A stretch of DNA of 64,000 nt. Source: Puffinus mauretanicus (lineage: Eukaryota > Chordata > Aves > Procellariiformes > Procellariidae). Positions 1 to 10,685 of the stretch are shown here, one piece after another. The stretch spans positions 124,001 through 188,000 of the forward strand of contig JAJKFH010000520.1 of the NCBI GenBank assembly GCA_023333565.1, written 5' to 3'. Every line of letters begins with the position of its first letter. Position 1 is the stretch's first letter. The translations under genes were made by a program, and so were the position numbers. Under the pieces are notes generated by a model. The model did not search any database, was not told the origin of the DNA, and worked only from the letters and a program-made list of their open reading frames with translations.

Positions 1-3000
1 TCAAGCCCCTGAAATCTGGCAAAATGGATTTTGTGTCTGGGCTGTGTGGGGGTGGAGCTCGGATGTACACTTGTTTCTGGTCTGATGTGCTCAAAGTGTT
101 CATAAGTAGTACAAGTGTTCAGTGGGGCCAGGACTTGTTTGTAGTTAAAACAAAGATTAGCTGAATCCATGAATCTCTGTTTACCTCCTGAAGGCACCTA
201 CATTAATTCCTGTCACTCCCAGAAGTCTTCTCAAGTTAAAATGTATGAGTCCTCTCCCCCTTGGACCAGAAATATGTGTAAGTAAATTGCCTATTAACAT
301 GAAATTATTTTTCTGTTTTGCTATCTTTTCCTGGAATTTGCTACCAGAAATAAGAAAATGCAATTTTCTTTAAATTTTTACATGAAAGAACATTTCCTCT
401 GTTAAACAGGACAGAATTTCACAGAATGCTGATAGAGGAGAATATCGTGTTGTGCCTGAAGTGATCTTTGCACTTCCACCAAATCCATGGCAATGCTCTT
501 CAGGCATTTGTCTCAGTTTTCCCTGTCCCTAACATGACGTTTCAAGACCCATGGAGTGGACTCCGTGGGTTTATAAGCTTCCTGTCCCTCAGCTGTGGAG
601 GCAGAGCCTTGCCGTGCTTCATGCTGTGGAAATAGGTGTCTAAGACCCATCTCTTCGGCAGGCAGTGAGTGGGGTCGTGGGAATGAACTCTGCCCAGATG
701 CATGACTTGGGAGCTGCTGGTCCTGTGAACCACCTCCAGGACCTGGGACTCCAGGACAGGCCATTTGACAAAGCAGGAGGAACTTCTTTATTTTGGAAAT
801 GGGCAATGGGCTGAAAGGGATTCAGGGACGACAGTATTCCTTCCACCTTTCCCGCCAACTAATGCAGTGTGCCCCTGTTTTAGGTGATTGCTTTCTGGAA
901 AGAATTTGGAAAAAAATGTTGTCTGAATTGGACTAAAACCAAATTCTGAAAGACTGAAGTTTTCAGTGAACTAGAAAACCTGCTCTTCATCGAGATTTAT
1001 TTGTTAAACTAATAAGCTATCTTAGAAGTAGAGCACAAATAATTTTTAGATGCACATAAGATTATCCAGTAATACAGATACTTATGGTCCTATTTGGTCA
1101 CAGAGTCAGAATCTATTAGTATAATTTTTTTGGTAAATGGCCTGGAAGGTGATGTAAATTACATGAAAGCCTGTCCCCAGATTCAGTAGACCTCTGTCTG
1201 AATTTAACATATTCTGTCTACAGTACTCATCTTCCTTTTAATTTCAAGGGTAGCAAGAAGCTGGGTAATCATTAATACATGCCATGTTCATTGTTCCAGC
1301 TAAACTGACGGGTTTACTCTAAGAGACTTGCCTGTCTATATGACATTGTAGCCATGCAAAAAATTATTCTGCTTCATTCTTACTGGAATATCTCTTAGGC
1401 TTTCCTTATCTTTTGTTGCACGTCATTAAATCAGCTACATCCCTGCATTAAATCAACCATAGGCCAATCATTGTCAACAAGAGGAACTCTGCCCTTTGCT
1501 ATTAAAACATATGGACCATAATCTGTTAACATTATTATATTTGACAAATACAAATTTGTTAAATCAGAGGGCATGAGTCTTTGCCTTTCTAAATCATCTT
1601 GTAGTCTCTTTCTTACTGCTTTCCTTTTCTTTCAGCAGCAGTCAAATTATCCTTGCCTTGCAGTAAAATATGGCATTTATTTGTCTAAAATAATAATCTA
1701 CTCTCCAAATTACTTTTTATCTGAAGATCATGAGGTGCTTTACTTCATGGAGCTTGCATGATCTCACTTTCATAGGGAGAGAAGTAAGGAGAACCAGAAA
1801 GGACCTTGAGAAGTGATTATATGATTTGCCCAAAACGTCCTCTGTTTTGACACAGAACCAAGGTAATGTAGTGAGAACAGTGCCACATCATTCAGTCAGT
1901 TTTGCCTCTGCTTTTATTTTCCTCCTAGTAATATTTTGAAATGCAGTCATTAGCCATACATGGTTACATCAGCTTAGACTAAAGTTATTCTTAATCAGTT
2001 GATCTGGATGATAAGATTTCAGCTACAATTTTGCCTCTAGGTAGTTGGGGTAGAAAGATAACAGAAATGCAATTGGAGCTTGCTTTCATTCTGCCTTTTG
2101 GAAGAAATTACTATCCTTTTGACTAAAATTTGCTCTCATTAGCACACCAAGCTTGTTTGTTGTAGCCAGTGGGGTCACAGGGAGTATGGCCAAAAGCAGA
2201 ATTTGGTTTGTTATGTTCACGGCAGCTTTTCAAAAAATATTTGTTAAGACAAGATGCATAGCCGTTCCTCCTCCATGAGAATGGCAGAAGAGCCTTCAGA
2301 CAGCGTATTGCTTCAGACTTCCTCTGAAATCCTTCTGCCTGAAACGTGCAGACCTCTGCCTGTTGCGTTTGCAAAGCCAGGGTTGAAAAAATATATCTTT
2401 TAACATTAACTTTTTACTGCTTATTTGGTTTTATGCTACAGCTGTAAACTCTGTTGTTTTATTTGCTGATCTGTTTTATTAACTGCCTTCTGATGAACAA
2501 CAAGAAGCGTGTAACAAAAACCATCTGCAGTATGGTGATGACTTCTTTCTCTCAGTCACAGATCTTAAACTAGTCCCTAGTGTGCTGCTATACACAACCC
2601 TGCCTTGTTTCTAATACTTGTTACTAAAATGTTCATCTGGGTCCTGGCTGGCGTTTTTGGCTGAATTTGCATTGTGTTGCTATTAAAGGAGACCCTCCCC
2701 TGGGAATCTCTTTCTGGTTCATTTGTAATTTCTTCTACACTGGACTCCACTGGATAGATCCTCGCTGGAGTAAGTATCATAGTCAGATAAATACATGAAA
2801 GAATGAAACAATTTGCATTTGGTAAGAATCTACCCTTTATCCAATAGCAGCAGATGTTGAAGTTCTGATTTTATTTTTCCTCGTTTAGCACCTATGTACC
2901 ACATACAATATTTTATTACACAATCAAGGCCCATTTAGTCATAACTCTCCCCCTTGCTGCAGAATTATCTGCTATAGTGTATTATGCAGTGAAATTTTAA

Positions 3001-5165
3001 ATGCTGGGGTGTTTCTATGACTTCCATGGAAACTCCTACCTGTTCTAATCTAAGAGGACCCGGTGTCTCCCCTCGCTTTACACTAGTCGAGACAAACCTC
3101 CAGAAGTTCCTGTTCATCCCTTAGGTAATGTTGTGTTGGTGCCTGGGTATTAGGGAGTGTTCAGCCGGGCTGCCCAAAGACCTGCTGCTCGATGTGATAC
3201 GGTCTTCTGGGAAAGGAGTCATATTTTCATGATACACCGTGAGTGAGGTGAAGTGTTGTACAAGACTTCAGTGGGGCAGTGTTTAGGTTTCTTGAAGATC
3301 GCTTTGGCTCTCCTACCATTGACAGCATAACAGGCAATGCCTTCCGTGACACTCCCAGGTAATGCACACCTCTTGCCAGTGCAGAATGGGCCCATAAAGC
3401 GGCCATTAACACGATCTCTTAGGGAAAAGAACTGAAGATGCAAAAATCACTTGTGAGAACCTTCACCAGGAGGTGTTAAAGGTATGCAGTGGAATTTAAA
3501 TGCCAGACTTCAAGTGCCCAGACTTTACAAGGGTTTCAAATTTCAATGAAAACTTAGTGGCTGATATAAATGATCCATTTCTGTTACTGCAACTTCACAA
3601 GATTGACCTTGCTTTCTGGTTCAAACTTTATTTCAACTAAATATTGGGGTAATGAATGAGATGATACTCTATCACAGTCAAAAATAGTCTTTATTCATAT
3701 TGGTGGTGTATGCGGTTAGCTCTTAGCCTATATTTTTTGCTACATTTTCAGAGACTTTGAGAATCCTCCAGTGGTCTAAATATCAAATGATGACATTTAA
3801 AGTTTGGAAGAAAAAGAAATATACTGCTGCTTGCCATAAAAGTCCATTAATTACCCTCCTCTTTCACATTTAATAGCTCTTTATTCCCTGTAAGCCACTC
3901 CCAGAGGCTGGATCCAGGCTTACCATTACTTAAGTGTGGAATTTGAACCATCATCACTTCTTACGCACATGATACATAACACGAAGTTATTCCCTGCTTA
4001 TTTGTTCCTAACCACTTTCCTTTACACAATAGCAAATTATAATGCTATATTTGTGAACCTCATGTCTTTTTAGGACATTACAGTGCTCCAGTGTATGTTT
4101 TTCTGAAAACAACTACGGAAAATTAATGAAAAGTCATTTTGCTTATGTAGCAACTACTGGCAGCAGTAGCCAAGTCCTCTTTGTTGTGACCTCAAAGCAT
4201 CATAAAATATGTAATGCAATTACAACTTCTTAGGACTGACTCCTTTTCTCTTAATTTAATGTTAGCACTAAATTAAATTAATGTTCTTTAACATTTCAGT
4301 ATTGCAACATCTGGATCAGTTTTTATTTTTATGTTTACATCACTTATAATTGCATTAACTAATTTGCTGCACTAAACAGTGAAAGAGATGTAAATCAGAA
4401 ACTTTCTATCATTAATAAATACTTTTAACCATAACAGATTCTTTCATCATAACTTAAATCTGTTTCAGCATTAGTGGCTCAGGTCTGAGTTGGGACCTGT
4501 TTCTTTTTTTCTATGAACAAAAAGCATTTGTGTTTAATGATTTCTACCAGCGTACCTTTGTTCATACATTTGCAAAACAATATCCACTAGTAAGGTTGAT
4601 AATGTTAATTCTATTTCTTGAAAATACTGGGCATATCTATACCGTGCAGCTCAGAATTTTTTAGCTCAGCGTACTTGTATTGATCCCAGAAGTGATGTCA
4701 TACCAAACAGAGAGAATTGGGGAAGGATGGGAGAAAGACCAAATGCAGGAATGTACATTAAAATGGTAATAACAGAACTAAGGTGGCTAGACTTCCTCCA
4801 GACTCAAGCCTAAATCAGCAGTGACTCTCACATTGCTACTAGTTTGAGCATCCCTGTGTTGGAGCTGGCTTTAAAAACAGAGCTCTCCACAATTGCTTCT
4901 CATCTATGGCTATTAACCAGAGAGATTGTAGGCAGATTTTAAGTTCTTTGAGTTCTTAGTTCTCTTAAAAACTATGCATTTGAGGGAAGAAAAATGAATT
5001 TGGACTGCAATTAGTGATTTAAAAGCCTTCTGAGTAATATTAATAACTTTTTCCCCCTTCATCATTCTGACAAAAAAACCCAAGAATTGCCTTTTCTCCT
5101 CTCCAAAGTTCTAGTATATTTCAATTTATGAATGTTTCAACATCCCTCCATCTTTCACCTAAAGA
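1..5165. other. Unique-looking non-coding DNA, no gene seen
   Basis: No gene, RNA gene or interspersed repeat could be recognised here on either strand. Open frames are below 100 codons and resemble no family known to me. The segment is AT-rich with scattered single CpGs. Around 4230-4440 there is a dense run of TAAT/ATTA-type motifs with few simple repeats, which could be a conserved regulatory element, but nothing in a single sequence can establish that. Confidence 0.6.
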
Positions 5166-5272
5166 AAGGGACATGGTTTAGTGGGCATGGTAGTGTTGGG
5201 TTGATGGTTGGACTCGATGATCTTAGAGGTCTTTTCCAACCTTAATGATTCTATGACTCTATGATTCTATGA
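5166..5272 (+). mobile_element. CR1 LINE, 3' end only (5'-truncated)
   Basis: This is the extreme 3' end of a CR1 non-LTR retrotransposon in + orientation. The diagnostic CR1 3' UTR text is present, including TTGGACTCGATGATCTTAGA and the TCTTTTCCAACCTTAATG block. It ends in the family's 8-bp terminal repeat, with ATTCTATG-type units at 5248-5272, one of them altered to ACTCTATG. CR1 retrotransposition commonly leaves such severely 5'-truncated copies, so the roughly 100-bp length is normal. No coding part remains. The left edge is approximate; the right edge is set by the end of the terminal repeat. Confidence 0.93.
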
Positions 5273-5944
5273 AATGGAAATGCCTGTTCAGAACTGACTT
5301 CAACATTTTTTTTTGTATTTGCGTATGTTTTAAACCTACAAAGTTGATAGAAAGAAAGATCTTTTGCTTGCTACTGTCATCTCAGTGGACGTTCTTACTC
5401 TCTTACAACACTGCTGTCCTGTTACCAATTCCTCCTTTAGCTTCTCCAAAGTAAAAGAAAATTCTTTTGAATATCAGCTGTAATTCTGTAATTGGTTCAG
5501 AGCAACTGAAAACTGTTGCTGTAAGAAAATCAGCACTGTAAGAAACGTCTGTTTGTATATTACATCCAGCCCCATGTCCTTAACAGGTTAAGCACTTAAC
5601 AGGCTCCAATGCCCTCTGCTTCCCAGCAAATAGTTCTTAGGAACTCTGCAGTGTGGGTTGTCCTCAGCATTACAGTTACTGCAACCACACATAGCACAAG
5701 TCTTCAGGTCTTCTACACATCTTGTCAGCTTTACCTGTTTCAACCAGGGAATGGGAAGAACTTTGAACATATGATGGCCGATAGAAATCATAATATACAG
5801 AATCTTCCTATTTTTTAGGAACTTACTTCATACCACTGGAGTTCCCACATTTTGCTCATGGCTACTAGTGTGAACCTGAGGGGTTGCTTTTACAAGCCAA
5901 GTTCAGAGGTGCAGATGGAAACAAAAAACCCTTCTGGTGTTGAT
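5273..5944. other. Short unique spacer between two CR1 copies
   Basis: Nothing recognisable is present. Overlapping open frames of 61-69 codons on both strands (for example 5609-5818 + and 5588-5791 -) look like chance. Confidence 0.55.
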
Positions 5945-6340
5945 TGGAAAGGACTTCAGTGGTCATCTTGTCCCTCCTCCCACTCAAAGTGAGACAGTCA
6001 TCAGCACTAGACCAGGTCAGTAGAGCCTGTATGAGGATCCACCACAGCTCTGGATAACGTGCTTCAGTGCTGTACCACCCACCAGTGAAAAAGTTTTCCT
6101 TAAAGTAGAAGATGAACCTCTCAAACCACAATGTGTGGCTGTTGCTCCTTGTATATGTATAACATATATCATGACCAGGAAGAGTTTGACTGTCCCCTTC
6201 ATAATTCCCATGCACACATGTGCAGACTGCTGTAGATCACCTCTTTACCAGACTAAACAAGGCCACGTCTCTCAACATTTTCTCACAGACCATGTGCTCC
6301 CAATTGCTGGCTTTCTCAGTTGTCTTCCAATGGACCCAAG
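5945..6340 (-). mobile_element. Old CR1 LINE, ORF2 C-terminus and 3' UTR
   Basis: This is a diverged CR1 copy on the minus strand. Read on the plus strand, it runs backwards through the CR1 3' region. TTGGAAAGGACTTCAGTGGT (start) corresponds to the usual 'ggaagggacct...ggtcat' block. CAGTGAAAAAGTTTTCCTTA near 6084-6103 is the conserved 'cagtaaaaaagttcttcct' segment. The remnant of the reverse-transcriptase C-terminus follows. On the minus strand near 6240-6290 a frame reads ALFSLVKR and then stops, matching the CR1 'LFSLEKR' tail; farther on it reads NYEGDSQTLPGHD. Stops and indels show it is long dead. A 116-codon minus-strand frame at 5865-6215 overlaps this copy and is explained by it. The edges are approximate. 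Confidence 0.85.
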
Positions 6341-8319
6341 AGTCAGAATCCTGAAGTCCTGACTCAAAACTGTTGTGTCTGTGGTTCCATATTAATAAAG
6401 CATGTAAGTCAAGCATTACAATGTCTTACATGTAAGTCCACAGCCTGCCAGTATGATGCAAAGCACTTAGGTACGTGCCCAGACTCCCTACATAGTCAAC
6501 AGAGAGATACAGGCACCCCTGAAGGTCCCTTAATAACGATCAGGAGTGGAGCATTTACTTGTCTCTGCTGACTGTACTGGGAGCCTTCGTACTTCTGTGG
6601 AGCAATTCAGCACTCTTTCACATTGAGCAGGCAGCTGTCTGGAGCTAGCTAACGGGAGATCACGCACAGGACTGCACCAGAAGAAGCATCTGACTCAGCA
6701 CAGCAGCTGCCTGGATCCCCTGGGGAGCTGGGACAAAAGGTTATCCTCAGAGAGTAGGTGCCTGACTGGAGAAAAGGTGTATGGCTCAGTCCTGCTCAGT
6801 GGTTTCAGATGTAGCTGGCATTTCCAACTGGATGAATATTAGGTGGAAAAAACCCCTACAATTCTAATTTAATTTTTTTTTTTTTTAGTAAAACTATGAA
6901 CTTTCTTAGCAAATCTATAAACTATAACTGGCCAAGACTTTGAGGCTAACTACTTATAGATTCACAAAGCCATATTCTTGTCCTCAACATTTCTGAGCTA
7001 ACAGAGTAATGAAGATAGCCTCTGAGCTTCTGCACTTCTGCTTTGTTTGGTGTTTTGGGATATGTTTCACACAATGTTGGAAAATGTTGATAATGTTCAA
7101 GCAGTCACATTTCCCTCTTTTTCACCAGTTGAATAATATTCTGTTTTGAAGGTATTGGACACTGGAATCAGTAATTTGAAATTCTCCTGAACAGGTGCAA
7201 ACTAGTCAAAAATGAAATTGCAGCCATCCAAAGTAAAAGGTAGGCTTTATTCAAATAACGCTGTTTTCCTTCAGCTGTACTTAAGCTGGAAGATCCTTCA
7301 GTTTCTTTACTGGTGGTGCATCCCCTAGGATAAACTGTTACTTCATGCATTTTTTTAATAGAAAAAATATTTTATTTATTTTCGATAAGCTGCTGTTATT
7401 CTGATTAAAAACTTGTTTTCTAATTCTTTTGGAGTAATTGATATAAATATTTTTAAGGTGAAAGTCCAATCCCTTTACTTATGCTTGTAGTAAATAGTAA
7501 ATACTTATGCAATAGCAAATTGCAATGCAAATAGGAGATTACAGGTATATTACACAAACAGAGAGAAAAAAGATGGGGGCTGAAAAGATCACAGGAGAGG
7601 TTGGAATTGGAGGTAATTTAATATATATGCTCCATAAACCACATAATCTTTGTTACGAATTTGTAATATGTACAAAGGTTGTGAAAAGAGTAAGAAATGG
7701 TTTCATAAATGTATTTAAAACTTACATTGTTTCAGTACTCATTGCCTAAATTAAACCATGTAATGGAATTTTTGTTTTTCAGAATTGGGTATATATTTTC
7801 ATCTATCATTGGCCCATGGAAGAGTTCCTTTTCTTGGTGCCTTGTGTACTGAATTTCTTCTTAGATCTCTGTAGGTACCTTAAAGTTATGAGAAGGATTG
7901 TACAGTATAATATTAGCCTATATATAGTATAAATAATCTGATAAAAAGTGAAAGCCCAAAGTGGTAACAACTGAAGAGAGGTATTTCAACATCAAAAGCT
8001 GCAGTAGTTAGTTATGATTTATCTACCTTACAAATATTCTCATCTGCACAAACGTTTCTTTCTGGGTGTTTAAAATACGTTCCGTTGCTGCAAGCAAAAC
8101 TTACATATTTTGAACTTCAAACAAAATATTGTGGAGCTATATTTTATGTGATCTTATCTAGGGCAAGTAAAGTGAAGCAATTAACGGTGTCTGATTCGAG
8201 AAACTTCTATGTCATCTGAAGCTTGATGTCTCCCTGTTCCTGGGCCATGTGGAGATCTGGCTGTAGCTGCGCTATCATGTACATGGCTCCAGAAGAGCCT
8301 CTCTGAAGGGACTACTTTT
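6341..8319. other. Non-coding DNA, no gene seen
   Basis: No recognisable gene or repeat. A T14 run lies at 6873-6886. The sequence at 7350-7500 and 7900-7960 is very AT-rich. Open frames (up to 83 codons) have no recognisable domains. Confidence 0.6.
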
Positions 8320-8605
8320 TTTCCATTCTCTAACAAGTTCCATATTACTTCATATATTTCTTAAATTTATCTGGCTCAGCCTTAAAAGTAGGCTTTTTTA
8401 GTCCTGCATTGCTCCCATAAAAATTCTCGTTCAGATCCTCAGTGTTGTAATGCTTAACTTTTTTTCTAATTTCCAGCCTAAATTTATTCATAGCCAATTT
8501 ATATCCATTTGTTCTTGTGTCAGCATGGCCTTTAGCTTAAACAGTTGTTTTCCCTGCCTGATATTTACATCCCTGAAATGCTTACAAAGAATGGGAGCGA
8601 AGACA
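8320..8605 (-). mobile_element. Ancient CR1-like LINE fragment
   Basis: The plus strand contains TTTCCAGCCTAAATTTATTC (about 8470-8489), then wording close to 'gccaatttatatccatttgttcttgtgtca' and 'ctttagcttaaacagttgttttccctgcctgatatttacatccct'. This order matches the minus-strand reading of old sauropsid CR1/LINE 3' regions; compare the 'ttatatctagtctgaat...' block in the younger copy at 22.6 kb. Divergence is much higher than in the other copies, and the boundaries and subfamily are uncertain. An open frame at 8450-8638 (+) is an antisense by-product. Confidence 0.6.
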
Positions 8606-10638
8606 GATGGCTATAGCTTAACCTGTAATTTGTATTAATTATAATAATTAATCAGTTTTTTGGAGTTCAAAATGGTGTGATTGAGCAGGATTTGGTGTCC
8701 AGCTAAAATTCCTTAGCAGAAAAGTTGATGAAAGATTTTGAGTTAGTAAATAAATCAGCGATCCTGGTAGTAAATATTTGTTAATAATTGTTATTACTGA
8801 GCTGAACCAAAACAATTCTACCAAGAGAAAAAAGTGATACACACAGCCAGTGTCTACAGTCTCTTGTAAGAAAACCCAAATGGGCCACAGAGGCTGCTGA
8901 TAAGCAGTTACCTCTCTGGGGCATTCTTTTTTTTTTGGGTCATTGAGGAAGTCCTTTAAGGGTATGCCTGCGTTGCCGTGTTGATTTGGATTCTGAAGTA
9001 AAAATCTCCTGATTGTCCCGGTTATCGATGCTTTGGCTCCCCGGGCAGAGCGGTTGTGGAAGGATGAACTGTAATCCTCGGAGACGAGGCAAAACGGGGT
9101 GGTGCATGCCCGAGACACAGCTGGGGCAATCATCTGTGGGGGCTTTCAGTCCACAGCACTGGACTACAGCCAGTCCACTGCAAAACCTTTCTGCTGGTCC
9201 TGTGGCGTGGATGTCAGGACCTCAGGACAACACATACTGCTCCACTTCTGTCTGTAATAGGTGGTAATAACCTAACCGCTGCTCTAATTTTACATATGTT
9301 TAATTAGATTTTCATTTTCCTTATTTAACCTTGCGCTCTGCCTAGTTTCTCAGCTACTACTTTTAGCTGTTAAACATCCACCCTGTGTTACAAACATCAG
9401 CATTTCCATGAACGAGGTGCTTAAGTGCATCAAGCTGCTCTGCACAGAGACCGCCTGGCTCCAGCACGGGCGCGGGTCTGACTTTCACAGGTCATGCTGG
9501 CCCCACGCTGACCCTCTGCAGAGCTCTCCTGGTGTTTGCTGCCAGCACGGTACTGAGTTGCCTCTTCTAGATTACGTGGAGCTTGTTCAAGTTTGCAGGG
9601 TTTATTGTCTCTATTTTATTTTGTGTGGAATCGAGTACCATTTTCTAAATATGGAAACAGCATTTTGCACATATTTACACGGCATCTTTAACAAGCAAAT
9701 AAGAGGTAGTAAGTCCTTGCAGTTCCCTGACTACAGCTATTCTCCAGAGAGCTGGCCCAAGTATTTCTCCTAGTCCTCAGCAACCTGGATAAACCACCCA
9801 AGGTTGATTGTGTGTTGATTGTCCTTAAAACTTTTAGCCATTTAGGTTAAACATTTTCACATTCCTAGGTGTGTTGATTCATTCATTAAATTACTTCTGC
9901 TTTATGTCATCACTGCAAAATGCTTTTAACTTCTGCTCATAAAATGTTCAGAAGGGAGACAGCAGACCACGGGATCATCATCTTCCCTCCCATCTAGTGC
10001 TGTCAGAGGGACATGGAATTCCTCTGTATGCCCTTTACAGCAGAGTTATATTCCGGTATCTGCCTGGGTAAGATCAAAAAGCTTCTGTGGGTTGGGAGTT
10101 TAATATTAATTTCTACTCTTGTAATGACCTGGGAGTTGTTTGATTGTGAGAGATTAATCTCATTGTGACCTTTGAAATTTCACTTCTGAAGGAAATTTTG
10201 TACCTACAAATGGTACACTCAGTTGCTGAATGAAAAGTGTTCTTCCCTCACCCCATTTCTGTTCTCTTGTTTCACTCAGCTTTAGTCTTATATGCAATTT
10301 TCTGTGCGGACAAAGATACAAATAGTGCTACAGTTTAAGATACTGTAGTAATAGCCCTACTGTAGATATATTTTTGGGTAGTTCCACAGTAAAGAATTCA
10401 GTGCACCGCTTCCTGAGTAAGCATGTGATAAATTATGAATAGTTGCTATTCAGGCAGCACTGTTCGTTCTAGGCACTGAGTCAGTTCAGGATATTGGAGG
10501 TGGAACTATAACGATTATGAAACCTGCAACTCTCTTCTGTCTTTTGTCTGAATGCTTGCATGAGGACTGAACTTAAATTTTACATTTGAATGGCTCCCTT
10601 TGCAATGCTTTCATGTTTTTTTGAATGCAATTACCTTT

Positions 10639-10685
10639 AAAAAAAAAAAAAGGAAACAGAAAAAAAGAAAAAAGAGAAAAAGAAA
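10639..10685. repeat. A/G-rich low-complexity tract
   Basis: A run of 13 A is followed by GGAAACAG, AAAAAAAGAAAAAAGAGAAA and similar. It is almost purely purine on the + strand. There is no retrogene-like sequence upstream that would make it a poly(A) tail. Confidence 0.85.

Noticed and set aside
1573..1761. Pyrimidine tract plus CAG near 1610-1640 as a splice acceptor of a coding exon
   Set aside because: The 62-codon frame downstream is unrecognised and no donor site supports an exon.
5865..6215. 116-codon minus-strand frame
   Set aside because: Lies mostly inside the decayed CR1 at 5945-6340.
8648..9133. 161-codon minus-strand frame as a protein-coding gene
   Set aside because: No recognisable domain, no convincing promoter or codon bias, and a poly(Lys) stretch that comes from a T-run. 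Kept only as a finding because of the CpG patch and splice-like strings.
9408..9773. 121-codon plus-strand frame
   Set aside because: Cys/Leu-rich unrecognised peptide in a GC-rich strip; no supporting signal.
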